A DNA stretch of 25,216 bases from Limiplasma sp045538465 (lineage in GTDB: Bacteria; Bacillota; Clostridia; Christensenellales; Aristaeellaceae): contig JAZSRK010000100.1 of assembly GCA_045538465.1 (NCBI GenBank), positions 1 through 25,216 on the forward strand. Reading direction: 5' to 3'. Positions 7,926-15,931 of the stretch are shown piece after piece; position 1 is the stretch's first letter, and the number at the start of each line of letters is the position of its first letter. The position numbers and the translations under genes were made by a program. The notes beneath the pieces were generated by a model. That model saw nothing but the letters and a program-made list of their open reading frames with translations. It was not told the DNA's origin and did not search any database.

Positions 7926-9941
7926 TCAACTGATGGAAATATCCCGATCCAGCGAAACAGCCATTCGCTTGGCGCTTTCGCTGACCATGTTCCATTCCAG
8001 CACCAGATCTGGACTGGATGCCAATTCCTGTGCGCATTCCGCTGCTTCGTACATGAGCTGCATGGAGCCAAAAGCCACTGTACCGCCCGGCAGCAGTGCT
8101 TCGCCATGCTGGCGGGTGCCCAGCAATTCGCCCGGGCCGCGAAGTTCCAGATCGGTGCGGGCGATCTCAAAGCCATCGTTGCTGCGGCTCAAAGCCCGCA
8201 AGCGCTCATTGGGTCGCGCCATCAAAAAACACCAGCTTTGCTGATCGCCGCGACCCACTCGCCCGCGAAGCTGATGCAGCTGCGCAAGACCGTAACGTTC
8301 TGCATCTTCCACGATCATCAACGATGCATTGGGTACGTTAACGCCCACCTCGATCACCGTGGTAGCCACCAGTACATCCACTTCTCCGGCGGCAAATGCC
8401 CGAAGCGTTTCCTGCTTTTCCTTGGCAGGCTGCGCACCGTAGGTAAGCCCCACCCGATAGGCTGAAAGCTCACTCTTTTGCAACTGGGCTGCATAGGGCT
8501 TGGCAGCCTTTAATTTGTCGGTGGTCTCGCTCTCCTCCACCAACGGACAAACGATGTAAGCCTGCCGTCCTGCATCCAGCTCGCTGCGCAAAAAACCGTA
8601 CATTCCCTGCCGCTTATCCTCTTGCACGATACGGGTAGTGACCGGCTTTCGCCCCGGCGGCAGTTCGTCGATGATGCTGATATCCAGATCGCCGAACATG
8701 ATCAGGGCCAAGGTGCGGGGAATGGGCGTTGCCGACATGACCAGCAAATGCGGAGCTGCACCATCGTTAACGCCTTTGTTGATCAGCGCTGTGCGCTGCG
8801 CTACGCCAAAGCGATGCTGCTCATCCGTAATGCACAAACCAAGCTTGGCAAAGCGAACAGCCTCGCTGATGAGGGCATGGGTACCAATGACCACCTGCCA
8901 CTGACCGCTGGCAATGCATTCCAAAGCGTTGCGGCGTTCCCCTGCCGACATGCCGCCCAGCAGCAAACCGCAGGTGATCCCTTGTTTTTCGCAGAACCCC
9001 TGCAAACTTTCATAGTGTTGGCGTGCCAAAATCTCGGTGGGAGCCATCAACGCTGATTGATAGCCGCACTGGGCGCACAAAGCCATGGCGCCCATGGCTA
9101 CCGCCGTTTTACCGCAGCCCACATCCCCCTGCACCATGCGTACCATGGCGGTATTCTTGGCAAGGTCGCCTGCGATCTCCCGAAGGGTACGCCGCTGGGC
9201 AGTGGTAGGCTGGAACGGCATTTTCTGCCAAAAAATCGCCGTTGCGCCCTCCTCAACGGGCATGGGATGCCCCGCCCGGCGCAGTTCTTTTACCCGAAGC
9301 ACGGCGGACTGGTATAGCAGCATCTGCTCAAATGCAAACCGGCGCTGCCCCCGCTTAACATCCTCCATGGTAGCGGGCTTATGCAAAAGGCGCAAAGCCT
9401 CTGCACCGGAGCAAAGATCATGGCGCTCCATCACGCCTGCGGGCAAGGTTTCCGGGCAAAGGATCTCCACATATGCAAGCGCCTGTGCCACAATATCCTC
9501 ATGGGTCTTGTGGGGCAGGCCTTCGATGGGACGGTATACCGGATGGATGCCGATCTCATTTTCCACCGTGGGATTGACCAGTTGCTTGCGGCTGCCGTGA
9601 ACCGATACCACACCATTCAGGCGCAGACGGGTCGCCTTGTTCAGGTTTTCCCGCATCCAAGGCTGATTGAACCAGCAGCCAATGAGGGAGCCGCTGTCGT
9701 CGGTAAAGGTACAGGTCACCCGACTACGCTGCCCATACCGGCTCAGCTTGGCTTCGCCCTGCCGCAAAAGGTCGAAGGTAAGGCGTTCGCCCTCCAATGC
9801 ATCCGCAATGGTAGCACAGGCGCTGGTATCCCGGTATTTCACTGGGACTGCATATAAAAGATCACGCAACGAGTTGATCCCCGCTGCGTGTAAGGCTTGT
9901 AGTCGGTTTTTTCCTATACCGCGAAGATTGGAAAGTTCCAT
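7926..9941 (-). CDS. recG: ATP-dependent DNA helicase RecG
   Basis: Superfamily 2 helicase that remodels stalled replication forks and branch migrates Holliday junctions (671 aa). An N-terminal helix-hairpin start (LSNLRGIGKNRLQALHAAGI) precedes the wedge OB-fold domain. The helicase core has Walker A GDVGCGKTAVA, motif II DEQHRFGVAQR, motif III MSATPIPRTLAL, and the C-terminal RGRVGRGDQQSWC. Residues to the end include the TRG-like region. The frame extends upstream to 10007 inside fakA, but ATG 9941 follows GGAGTAACA and lies only 2 nt past the fakA stop (9944-9946), implying coupling. The order yloU-fakA-recG is conserved in Firmicutes. Confidence 0.97.
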   Translation of the reverse strand: MELSNLRGIGKNRLQALHAAGINSLRDLLYAVPVKYRDTSACATIADALEGERLTFDLLRQGEAKLSRYGQRSRVTCTFTDDSGSLIGCWFNQPWMRENLNKATRLRLNGVVSVHGSRKQLVNPTVENEIGIHPVYRPIEGLPHKTHEDIVAQALAYVEILCPETLPAGVMERHDLCSGAEALRLLHKPATMEDVKRGQRRFAFEQMLLYQSAVLRVKELRRAGHPMPVEEGATAIFWQKMPFQPTTAQRRTLREIAGDLAKNTAMVRMVQGDVGCGKTAVAMGAMALCAQCGYQSALMAPTEILARQHYESLQGFCEKQGITCGLLLGGMSAGERRNALECIASGQWQVVIGTHALISEAVRFAKLGLCITDEQHRFGVAQRTALINKGVNDGAAPHLLVMSATPIPRTLALIMFGDLDISIIDELPPGRKPVTTRIVQEDKRQGMYGFLRSELDAGRQAYIVCPLVEESETTDKLKAAKPYAAQLQKSELSAYRVGLTYGAQPAKEKQETLRAFAAGEVDVLVATTVIEVGVNVPNASLMIVEDAERYGLAQLHQLRGRVGRGDQQSWCFLMARPNERLRALSRSNDGFEIARTDLELRGPGELLGTRQHGEALLPGGTVAFGSMQLMYEAAECAQELASSPDLVLEWNMVSESAKRMAVSLDRDISIS

Positions 9942-9943
9942 TG

Positions 9944-11596
9944 TTACTCCACGGAAATGAGATAGTAGTACAGCGGCTGACCGCCCATTTGCATCTCCAC
10001 ATCGCAATCGTCATAGAGATCGGCCAATTCGTCGGTAAGGGCCTGAGCATCTGCCTCGGCAACATCCTTGCCATAGTAGACAGTGATGAGTTCATCATCC
10101 TCGGTGATGATCTCCTTCATCAAGTCGCGGGTCACATCGTGTACGCTGTTGCCAACGGTCTGGATCTTGCCATTGTACAGACCGATGATGTCGCCTTCCT
10201 TAATGGTCAGGTCTTCATACTCGGTATCGCGCACAGCATAGGTGACAGTGCCGGTGCGTACACGCTGGGCAGCTTCTTCCATGCGGGCGGCGTTCTCTTC
10301 GGGGGTGCTGTCGGGCTGGAAGGCGATAGCAGCAGCGATACCCATAGCCACATTCTTGGTAGGGATAACGATGACCTGCTTGCCTTCGCACAGCTGAGCA
10401 GCCTGCTGGGCAGCCAAAATAACGTTGCCATTGTTGGGCAGCACAAAAACAGTCTTGGCATGAGCCTTGTTAACAGCATCGGACAGATCCTCGATGCTGG
10501 GGTTCATGGTCTGACCGCCTTCCACCACATAATCCACCGACAGGTCGGTGAAAATGTGACCGAAGCCCTCGCCCAGAGACACGGCTACCATGCCATATTC
10601 CTTCAAGGGAGCATTTTCTTCTTCCTTCTTCTGCTGGGCTTCCTGCTTTTCACGGCGCTGCTGCACCATGTTTTCGATCTTCAGGTTGACCAGTTCACCA
10701 AGGCTGAGACCATATTCCAAGGCCTTACCGGGCTCGTTGGTGTGTACGTGGACCTTAACAAAGCTCAGATCGCCCACCACCAGCACGCAGTCGCCGATAC
10801 GATTGAGACGGCGGCGGAAGGAGTCGATATCCTCCTCCAAGCTGTCGGGGTACAGGTTCTGGATGCAGAACTCGGTGCAGTAGGCGTACTTGATCTCGCC
10901 CAGAGCCTCGTGATCATCCTCAAAATTGGCCTCGCCATCAGAGGCAAGATCCATCTTCTCAGTGGGGATCTCTTCGCCCCGCAGGCAGGCTGCATAGCCC
11001 ATGTAGATAAGCAGCAAGCCGCGGCCGCCGGCATCCACAACGCCAGCCTGCGTAAGAGCGGGCAGCATCTGCTGGGTCTTCTTAAGGATGGCATCACCGG
11101 TGGTGAGGATGTTGCGGAAAAGGGCATCGTAATCCTCAGGGGCACGCTCAGCCTGCTTAACAGCTTCTTCGGCGATCACGCGGGCCACGGTGAGAATGGT
11201 GCCTTCCTTGGGCTTCATAACAGCCTTATAGGCAGTTTCGGCACCCTTCTTAAGGGCTGCAGCAAACTGCACAGGGGTGATGCGGTCAATATCAGTCAAA
11301 GCCTTGCTGAAACCGCGGAAAAGCTGAGAAGTGATAACACCGCTGTTGCCGCGGGCACCCTTCAGTGCACCCTTAGCCACAGCCGCAGCAGCCTCACCGG
11401 CGCTGAGGTATTCCTTCTGGCTCACTTCCTTGGTGGCAGAGGACATCGTCAGGCTCATATTGGTGCCCGTATCGCCATCCGGCACGGGGAAAACATTCAA
11501 AGCATCAACAGCTTCGCGGTTCTTTTCCAGCAGTGCTGCACCAGCCAATACCATATCACGCAGCAGCACGCCATCGATCGTTTTGGTCTGTATCAC
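9944..11596 (-). CDS. fakA: Fatty acid kinase subunit A (DAK2/YloV family)
   Basis: ATP-binding subunit of fatty acid kinase, which phosphorylates exogenous fatty acids presented by FakB for phospholipid synthesis. It is 550 aa, the usual size. The N-terminal DhaL/DAK2 domain carries ALNVFPVPDGDTGTNM (residues ~32-47), where the aspartates bind Mg-ATP. KGARGNSGVITSQ and VDAGGRGLLLIYMG follow. The C-terminal half has the domain seen in FakA with LPNNGNVILAAQQAA. No fakB gene lies in this window. The stop is 2 nt before the recG start. The gene starts 27 nt after yloU. Confidence 0.95.
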   Translation of the reverse strand: MIQTKTIDGVLLRDMVLAGAALLEKNREAVDALNVFPVPDGDTGTNMSLTMSSATKEVSQKEYLSAGEAAAAVAKGALKGARGNSGVITSQLFRGFSKALTDIDRITPVQFAAALKKGAETAYKAVMKPKEGTILTVARVIAEEAVKQAERAPEDYDALFRNILTTGDAILKKTQQMLPALTQAGVVDAGGRGLLLIYMGYAACLRGEEIPTEKMDLASDGEANFEDDHEALGEIKYAYCTEFCIQNLYPDSLEEDIDSFRRRLNRIGDCVLVVGDLSFVKVHVHTNEPGKALEYGLSLGELVNLKIENMVQQRREKQEAQQKKEEENAPLKEYGMVAVSLGEGFGHIFTDLSVDYVVEGGQTMNPSIEDLSDAVNKAHAKTVFVLPNNGNVILAAQQAAQLCEGKQVIVIPTKNVAMGIAAAIAFQPDSTPEENAARMEEAAQRVRTGTVTYAVRDTEYEDLTIKEGDIIGLYNGKIQTVGNSVHDVTRDLMKEIITEDDELITVYYGKDVAEADAQALTDELADLYDDCDVEMQMGGQPLYYYLISVE

Positions 11597-11623
11597 GGTT
11601 CTTCCTCCCGATACGTTCGTATT

Positions 11624-11974
11624 TTAGACGCGGACGCCCTCTACAGAGATGTTAACGCGGCGAACATTAACGCCCGTCATGCTTTCCAGCTTGTAGCGCA
11701 CCGTATCCACGATGGTCTTGCAAACTTCCGCAATAGAGATGCCGTATTCGACGATAATGAACAAATCAACATCCAGCATGTCGTCTACCATCTTGATCTG
11801 GATGCCCTTGGAGAGGTTTTCCCGACCGAGCCATTGTACAAGGCCGTCCTTAGCGCGCTTGGAAGACATCGCCACGATGCCGTAGCATTCCAATGCGGCA
11901 TAACCCGCCACCTTGAGCATAACATCCTCGGTGATATAGACGGTGCCTATATCGTTCTTGATCTTGCATTCCAT
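11624..11974 (-). CDS. yloU: Asp23/Gls24 family protein YloU
   Basis: A 116-aa Asp23/Gls24 family member; these are small alkaline-shock-type proteins associated with the membrane or cell envelope in Firmicutes. The sequence GTVYITEDVMLKVAGYAALE and the C-terminal VNVRRVNISVEGVRV are typical, with a central VDLFIIVEYGISIAEVCK strand-helix. The frame is open up to 12055, but ATG 11974 follows AAGGAGGCAAACAAT. It is the first gene of the yloU-fakA-recG operon. Confidence 0.93.
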   Translation of the reverse strand: MECKIKNDIGTVYITEDVMLKVAGYAALECYGIVAMSSKRAKDGLVQWLGRENLSKGIQIKMVDDMLDVDLFIIVEYGISIAEVCKTIVDTVRYKLESMTGVNVRRVNISVEGVRV

Positions 11975-12046
11975 ATTGTTTGCCTCCTTGCCGGCGAAAT
12001 GTCGCCCACAATGCCTGCCAGCATATACACACGACAGGTCATCGTA

Positions 12047-12075
12047 ATTATACATGATAACGTCGCAATGCGCAA
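12047..12075 (-). promoter_or_regulatory. SigA-type promoter for the yloU-fakA-recG operon
   Basis: Minus-strand TTGCGC (12070-12075), a 17-nt spacer and a perfect TATAAT (12047-12052) predict transcription start near 12040 and a leader of about 65 nt. It is divergent from the promoter at 12175-12202. The gap between yloU and the 12266 gene (291 bp) is otherwise AT-rich without visible genes. Confidence 0.7.
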
Positions 12076-12174
12076 CAGATGGCGCGTTGAAAATACAATC
12101 GCAATTTTGTTACATTTTTGTTTCATTTGCAAATGTTTTACAAGAAAAAACATTGAAAAACAGATGTTTCATCG

Positions 12175-12202
12175 TTTACAAATGTGCAATATGTGTTATA
12201 AT
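12175..12202 (+). promoter_or_regulatory. SigA-type promoter for the 12266 gene
   Basis: TTTACA (12175-12180) and TATAAT (12197-12202) with a 16-nt spacer, about 60 nt upstream of the ATG at 12266. The preceding ~80 nt contain several A and T tracts resembling an UP element. Confidence 0.65.
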
Positions 12203-12265
12203 AGGTAAGGTAACGAGTTTTCTCTCAAGATGAAAATGCCATCTTTCGCTACAAGGAGATGCAAT

Positions 12266-13960
12266 ATGAACGGAAATCGCTCAAGATATTCCACCAATCC
12301 GACCTTTACGATGCAAAAGCGCGGTCTGTTTAAAAAAGCGCCTTCTACCGCACCCGAAAAGCCAGACTTTACGCAGGCGCAAGACCCTATGGCGCAGCAG
12401 CAGACGCTTTTTTCCCAGCCTTCGCCCATGCCTGTGCGGCCTGTACAGGGGCCTTCTTTTGCCCCTTCGACCGATTTGTTTTCATCACCGGTGCCTGCCG
12501 GTAATCCTTTAGGGATGCAAAACGCACCCAACAGACCCGGTGCAATGGGCATGCCGCCTACAGCATTCCCAGGGCAGCCGCCCGCCATGCAAAACCCCAT
12601 GGCCAATCCATTCCCTGCGCAGCCTGCTGCACCCGGCTTTTCCTTTGGGCAGCCTTCCCAAAACCTGCCGCCGCTGGGCAACCAAAGTACTATGGCGCCC
12701 AACGCTTTTTCGCCGCACGCACAGGGCTTTGCCCCTCCGATGCCGCCCCCGCCTGCACAACAGCCGGTTTTTGGCGGTATGAACAACCAGCCCATGCAGC
12801 CCACAGCGGTCCCGCCCATGGTACAGCCCGCCAATCCTTACGAACCCTCCCCGTTGCAGCAGCCGCAGATGAACTATAACCAGAGCGCCTTTGCTCCCCA
12901 GCAGCCTGCTCAGCCTGTTCCCCCGCGCCAGCCCATGGATCCGGACAGTATGTGGAAGATCTACCTGTTCGCATTGCTGCCGGCGCTGTTCATCCCCTGC
13001 CTGTTCGTGCCCGAAAGCATGAACGTGCTGCGCTATTTGTTTATTGCGCTGTGCGTTGCCGGCATCGGCATTCTCTGGTTTCGCAAAATGTTTTCCGACA
13101 ACGGTCGTCTCATGCTGACCATACTCTATTCAGCAGCTTGCATCGCCTTGCTTTCGATGCTGTTTATGGGCGGCTCGCCAGATCCCAAACAGCCCGATAC
13201 TGCCGACCCCAACCAACAGCAAGCCGTGCAGACTTTCGGAGCAGATGGGGCCAACGGCGGTGCGGTCGGTCAGCCCACCTTCTCCCCCACGCCGGAACCC
13301 ACCCCCACCATTGCGCCCATCTCCGAAGCCCAGACTCGTCTGGAAGCTTTTATGACCAACTGGTCCGGGGCCCGCATCGAAGATATGGTGCGTTTGGTGC
13401 AGCCAAGCTGGGCCAGTGCGCAGGATAATCCCTCCAACCGTCTTTTTGTTATGCTTGGCAACCGCACGCCTCTGTCCTATACCATTGAAGAGATCTCCGG
13501 TTCCGATACCGACAGCAGCCGCACCGTTAGTATGACAGCGAACATTGACAAAAACAACGGCAAGGATCCTACGCTTTACCGCTTTATGGTGCTGATGGTA
13601 AAAGAAGGCGGCGAGTGGTATGTAGACCCCAATTCCCTTGCCAGCAACGACTCGGTGCAGAACAGCGAAGAGACCAACGTGGTCAACAACTCCCAGAACA
13701 CCACTGCCGAGAACTGGACCATTGCCCCCAGACAGACCGTCACCCCCGCCCCTGCAGGCAGCCAGCTTTTGTACTACAACCCCGATGGCGGCAGCATGTA
13801 CCATATGGATCAATACTGCCCCAGCATCCGGGATGAATACTTGCCTCTTGGCGGCAGCTTCCCCTATGCAGAGCTTGGCAACCATCGCGACTTGACGCCC
13901 TGCCTCAAATGCAATGCCCCCACCCAGACCCTACCGCCGGAAGAGACCGGTGCGAACTAA
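12266..13960 (+). CDS. Membrane protein with Pro/Gln-rich N-terminus and C-terminal Cys/His motif
   Basis: A 564-aa protein of unknown function. Residues 1 to ~225 are low-complexity, rich in Pro, Gln, Met, Asn and Ala, with repeated short QP/PMP units. Three hydrophobic helices follow (about 229-250, 253-273 and 283-305). After a Pro/Thr linker (PTFSPTPEPTPTIAPI) comes a compact domain at ~350-470 that looks like an NTF2/DUF4878-type cone. A second polar Asn/Thr linker leads to a C-terminal module with His513, Cys518, Cys546 and Cys549 (YHMDQYC ... LTPCLKC). This pattern resembles small zinc modules of the H-x4-C ... C-x2-C type. ATG 12266 follows AAGGAG at 7 nt. The gene is followed by ybaK 18 nt later. 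The function is not inferred. Confidence 0.82.
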   Translation: MNGNRSRYSTNPTFTMQKRGLFKKAPSTAPEKPDFTQAQDPMAQQQTLFSQPSPMPVRPVQGPSFAPSTDLFSSPVPAGNPLGMQNAPNRPGAMGMPPTAFPGQPPAMQNPMANPFPAQPAAPGFSFGQPSQNLPPLGNQSTMAPNAFSPHAQGFAPPMPPPPAQQPVFGGMNNQPMQPTAVPPMVQPANPYEPSPLQQPQMNYNQSAFAPQQPAQPVPPRQPMDPDSMWKIYLFALLPALFIPCLFVPESMNVLRYLFIALCVAGIGILWFRKMFSDNGRLMLTILYSAACIALLSMLFMGGSPDPKQPDTADPNQQQAVQTFGADGANGGAVGQPTFSPTPEPTPTIAPISEAQTRLEAFMTNWSGARIEDMVRLVQPSWASAQDNPSNRLFVMLGNRTPLSYTIEEISGSDTDSSRTVSMTANIDKNNGKDPTLYRFMVLMVKEGGEWYVDPNSLASNDSVQNSEETNVVNNSQNTTAENWTIAPRQTVTPAPAGSQLLYYNPDGGSMYHMDQYCPSIRDEYLPLGGSFPYAELGNHRDLTPCLKCNAPTQTLPPEETGAN

Positions 13961-13978
13961 GCGAAAGAAGCTATCTCT

Positions 13979-14452
13979 ATGGATGTAAAAACCAACGTGA
14001 TGCGCCTCCTGGAGGGGGCGCATCTTCCCTATCAGGTACACTATTACGATGCGCCAGGCGGCGCACTCAGCGGTGTGGAAGTAGCACAGCAGCTAAACCA
14101 AGACCAGGATCGTGTATTCAAAACACTGGTCACCACCGGCGCTTCGGGAAAGCACTATGTGTTTATGATCCCTGTAGCGGAAGAATTATCGCTAAAGAAA
14201 GCCGCAGCCGCAACGGGCGAAAAAAGCATCGTTATGCTCAAAAGCAAAGATCTGTTGCCGCTGACTGGCTATGTGCACGGCGGCTGTTCCCCCATCGGCA
14301 TGAAAAAAGCGTTTCCGACCTTTGTGGATGAAACCGCCCAGTTATTTGATACCATCCTTTTTAGCGCCGGCAAGATCGGCACGCAGGTGGAGCTTGCGCC
14401 GGATACCCTGCAAGCCATTGTGCCCTTCACGTTTTTCGACCTGACCATCTAA
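13979..14452 (+). CDS. ybaK: YbaK/EbsC-type aminoacyl-tRNA deacylase
   Basis: Cys-tRNA(Pro) deacylase family (157 aa), which clears mischarged tRNA in trans. It starts MDVKTNVMRLLEGAHLPYQV. The conserved core has DRVFKTLVTTG with the catalytic-site lysine, KKAAAATGEKSIVML, and the C-terminal GYVHGGCSPIGMKK with GGCSP, diagnostic of YbaK. The start follows the modest GAAAGAAG. The gene sits 18 nt behind the membrane protein gene and is probably co-transcribed. The 25-bp inverted repeat copy begins 14 nt past its stop. Confidence 0.93.
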   Translation: MDVKTNVMRLLEGAHLPYQVHYYDAPGGALSGVEVAQQLNQDQDRVFKTLVTTGASGKHYVFMIPVAEELSLKKAAAATGEKSIVMLKSKDLLPLTGYVHGGCSPIGMKKAFPTFVDETAQLFDTILFSAGKIGTQVELAPDTLQAIVPFTFFDLTI

Positions 14453-14465
14453 ACCGCCCAACGCT

Positions 14466-14490
14466 TTTTTCCAAACAAAAAACCGTCCGC
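14466..14490 (+). repeat. Left copy of a 25-bp inverted repeat framing the AT-rich module
   Basis: This copy and 15906-15930 on the opposite strand match at 24 of 25 positions; the shared core reads CCAAACAAAAAACCGTC. It lies 14 nt after the ybaK stop. Beyond it, weaker similarity continues (AAGGAA, then TTATC), and both copies lead into a strong hairpin about 50-65 nt further in. The two copies point at each other across 1.4 kb. Confidence 0.8.
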
Positions 14491-14533
14491 ACATGGCGGG
14501 AGGATTCTTAAGGAACAGTTTATCTTGCCACGA

Positions 14534-14576
14534 AAAAGCAAATGAGCATCCGGTGAGAATTTCCGGATGCTCATTT
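14534..14576 (-). terminator. Hairpin terminator of the GNAT/membrane-protein operon
   Basis: A perfect 14-bp stem (14540-14553 with 14563-14576, 9-nt loop) is followed on the minus strand by GCTTTTTCG. It lies 90 nt past the stop of the minus-strand membrane protein gene. On the plus strand it has no T-run, so termination of ybaK from the other side is less certain. The 14453-14665 gap contains only this hairpin and the repeat. Confidence 0.75.
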
Positions 14577-14665
14577 ACGTAAGTGCCCCCACAAACGCAA
14601 TGCATGGATACCATGCGTATAATTGCGCCCTCCTATGGATTTTTGGGAACTCAATCAATTGGAAT

Positions 14666-15109
14666 TTAGCGAACGCATTTGGCGTTCTTATACGAAATCA
14701 AAATATGAGATGGTGCAAATAGTATTGATGTAATAATCAGTAATATTGACCTGCTCATAAATCCACTAAACAAGAAAATTACTGATGGGATTATGGAGAG
14801 TGCCAATGCTCTAAAAACACTGTTTTTCTTCCAACAAATAATCCATATGGCACAATAAAGGGCAATTAACAGAGCATCAATGATGAGATATAGTGCAAAT
14901 GCTTCATCCGACCACCAGCCAAGCCAAGTCCCTGGAACATTGAAAATCATAAAACCAAAGCAACCAAATCTTCCGATTTTTTCAATAATTTCGACTGCTT
15001 TGTTGTTCCAACTGTTTTCAAAACCATCTTTACATCTAACTGCAAAAACAATGTTCGGAATCATAATAACAACTATGAAAACCAAACCAAATACATTAAA
15101 CCATTCCAT
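14666..15109 (-). CDS. Small multi-pass membrane protein, unknown
   Basis: A 147-aa hydrophobic protein. Likely membrane segments are at residues ~3-24, 70-92, 99-117 and 121-140, with a less hydrophobic stretch at ~47-62 (GCFGFMIFNVPGTWLGW). No recognised domain. ATG 15109 follows GGAGATACCCTT. It lies 26 nt after the GNAT gene in the same direction and is followed by a terminator, so the two form a short operon. The DNA is clearly AT-richer and uses more A/T-ending codons than the flanking genes, which suggests acquisition from elsewhere. Confidence 0.8.
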   Translation of the reverse strand: MEWFNVFGLVFIVVIMIPNIVFAVRCKDGFENSWNNKAVEIIEKIGRFGCFGFMIFNVPGTWLGWWSDEAFALYLIIDALLIALYCAIWIICWKKNSVFRALALSIIPSVIFLFSGFMSRSILLIITSILFAPSHILISYKNAKCVR

Positions 15110-15135
15110 AAGGGTATCTCCACAAACTTCAAATT

Positions 15136-15735
15136 CTACTTATCACTCGTCCACACTAAGTTATATCGTGTGACACCATTACTTGCCAATGTCTGATTAT
15201 ATAATTCGCATCCATAATGTTGATATATCTGTGCATATCGCTCCATATCGGTATCAAACAGTAATGGAACACTCTCTTCTTCCGCATATTTCTTCGCAGC
15301 TTCTACCAAATGCCTTGCGTAGCCTTTTCCCCGATATTCCTTATCCACACACAAAAACAAAATATCAATATGTGGTTTTGCAGCATACTGCTTATTAGAG
15401 CCTGTAATTTGCTTAATATGTGACATATACTTTTTTAACGTCTTAAAAGGAATAACCTTTAACAGTTGAATTAACATCTTTAGCTGTGGATACACAGGTG
15501 CTTTTTTACTATGTATAAAACCAACGATACCTTTGTGATTCTCTGTTCCATAAAGTGCCTTTGATTCATACACATAATCTGTATATATATCCATATACTT
15601 CATTACAAGCTCTTTTCTGTCGTTTATATCTCCAAACTCGTGAAAAAGCTCATTCGTAATAAATGCTTCGCCAATCATTTTTTTGATTTCGGCCAGCTCA
15701 CTTTTTGAAACATTATCTATCAATGTTATTTCCAT
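15136..15735 (-). CDS. GNAT-family N-acetyltransferase
   Basis: An acetyl-CoA-dependent acetyltransferase of unknown substrate (199 aa). The acetyl-CoA-binding motif A is visible as LFLCVDKEYRGKGYARHLV (residues ~127-146). It is followed by helix AAKKYAEEESVPLLFDTD and the C-terminal YQHYGCELYNQ segment typical of the fold. The N-terminal half (residues ~40-110) is rich in Lys, Met and Tyr. ATG 15735 follows GGTGGTGAGTTTGG. It is first in a two-gene AT-rich operon with the membrane protein. Such pairs may deal with small toxic compounds, but nothing here shows the substrate. Confidence 0.88.
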   Translation of the reverse strand: MEITLIDNVSKSELAEIKKMIGEAFITNELFHEFGDINDRKELVMKYMDIYTDYVYESKALYGTENHKGIVGFIHSKKAPVYPQLKMLIQLLKVIPFKTLKKYMSHIKQITGSNKQYAAKPHIDILFLCVDKEYRGKGYARHLVEAAKKYAEEESVPLLFDTDMERYAQIYQHYGCELYNQTLASNGVTRYNLVWTSDK

Positions 15736-15797
15736 CCAAACTCACCACCAAGTTCTTATTTTCCTAACTGTTCGACATATTCAAGTTTATCGCTTTC

Positions 15798-15827
15798 ATT
15801 CTATCACAGCAGTACAAGAGAACGCAA
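15798..15827 (-). promoter_or_regulatory. Possible promoter for the GNAT operon
   Basis: Minus-strand TTGCGT (15822-15827) and TAGAAT (15798-15803) are 18 nt apart. The -35 lies inside the right arm of the rplL-side hairpin, so the hairpin and promoter overlap. Moderate match only. Confidence 0.35.
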
Positions 15828-15849
15828 GCCAGACAAGGCTTGCGTTCTC
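15818..15849 (-). terminator. Hairpin downstream of rplJL
   Basis: A perfect 13-bp stem (15818-15830 with 15837-15849, 6-nt loop), 83 nt past the rplL stop. The following minus-strand bases (TTGTACTG) are not a strong U-tract, so it may terminate poorly or act as a 3'-end stabilising structure. It mirrors the hairpin at 14540-14576 in position relative to the inverted repeat. Confidence 0.55.
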
Positions 15850-15905
15850 ATTATTTGCATAAGGGAAAGCGAAGGATAATTTCTTCCTTTCTATCACCCT
15901 CACTG

Positions 15906-15930
15906 GCAGACGGTTTTTTGTTTGGAAAAA
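15906..15930 (-). repeat. Right copy of the 25-bp inverted repeat
   Basis: Reverse-complement copy of 14466-14490 with one mismatch. It begins one base past the rplL stop codon (15932-15934), so it forms the start of the rplL 3' untranslated region, as the left copy does for ybaK. Confidence 0.8.
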
Positions 15931-15931
15931 C

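Noticed and set aside
9941..12208. Plus-strand open frame of 755 codons
   Set aside because: It is antisense to fakA and yloU, has no ribosome binding site, and reads as low-complexity His/Gln/Gly-rich sequence; a codon-bias shadow of real genes.
13130..13885. Minus-strand open frame of 251 codons
   Set aside because: Antisense to the membrane protein gene at 12266; GC-rich shadow frame.
14540..14576. Integron attC site
   Set aside because: A perfect palindrome with no core RYYYAAC/GTTRRRY sites and no integrase; it is a terminator-like hairpin.
14342..14614. Minus-strand open frame of 90 codons after the GNAT operon
   Set aside because: It crosses a terminator stem and the ybaK gene in antisense; no ribosome binding site.
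14466..15930. Transposon with terminal inverted repeats
   Set aside because: No transposase and no target-site duplication are visible outside the repeats; a split terminator or repeat family explains it better.
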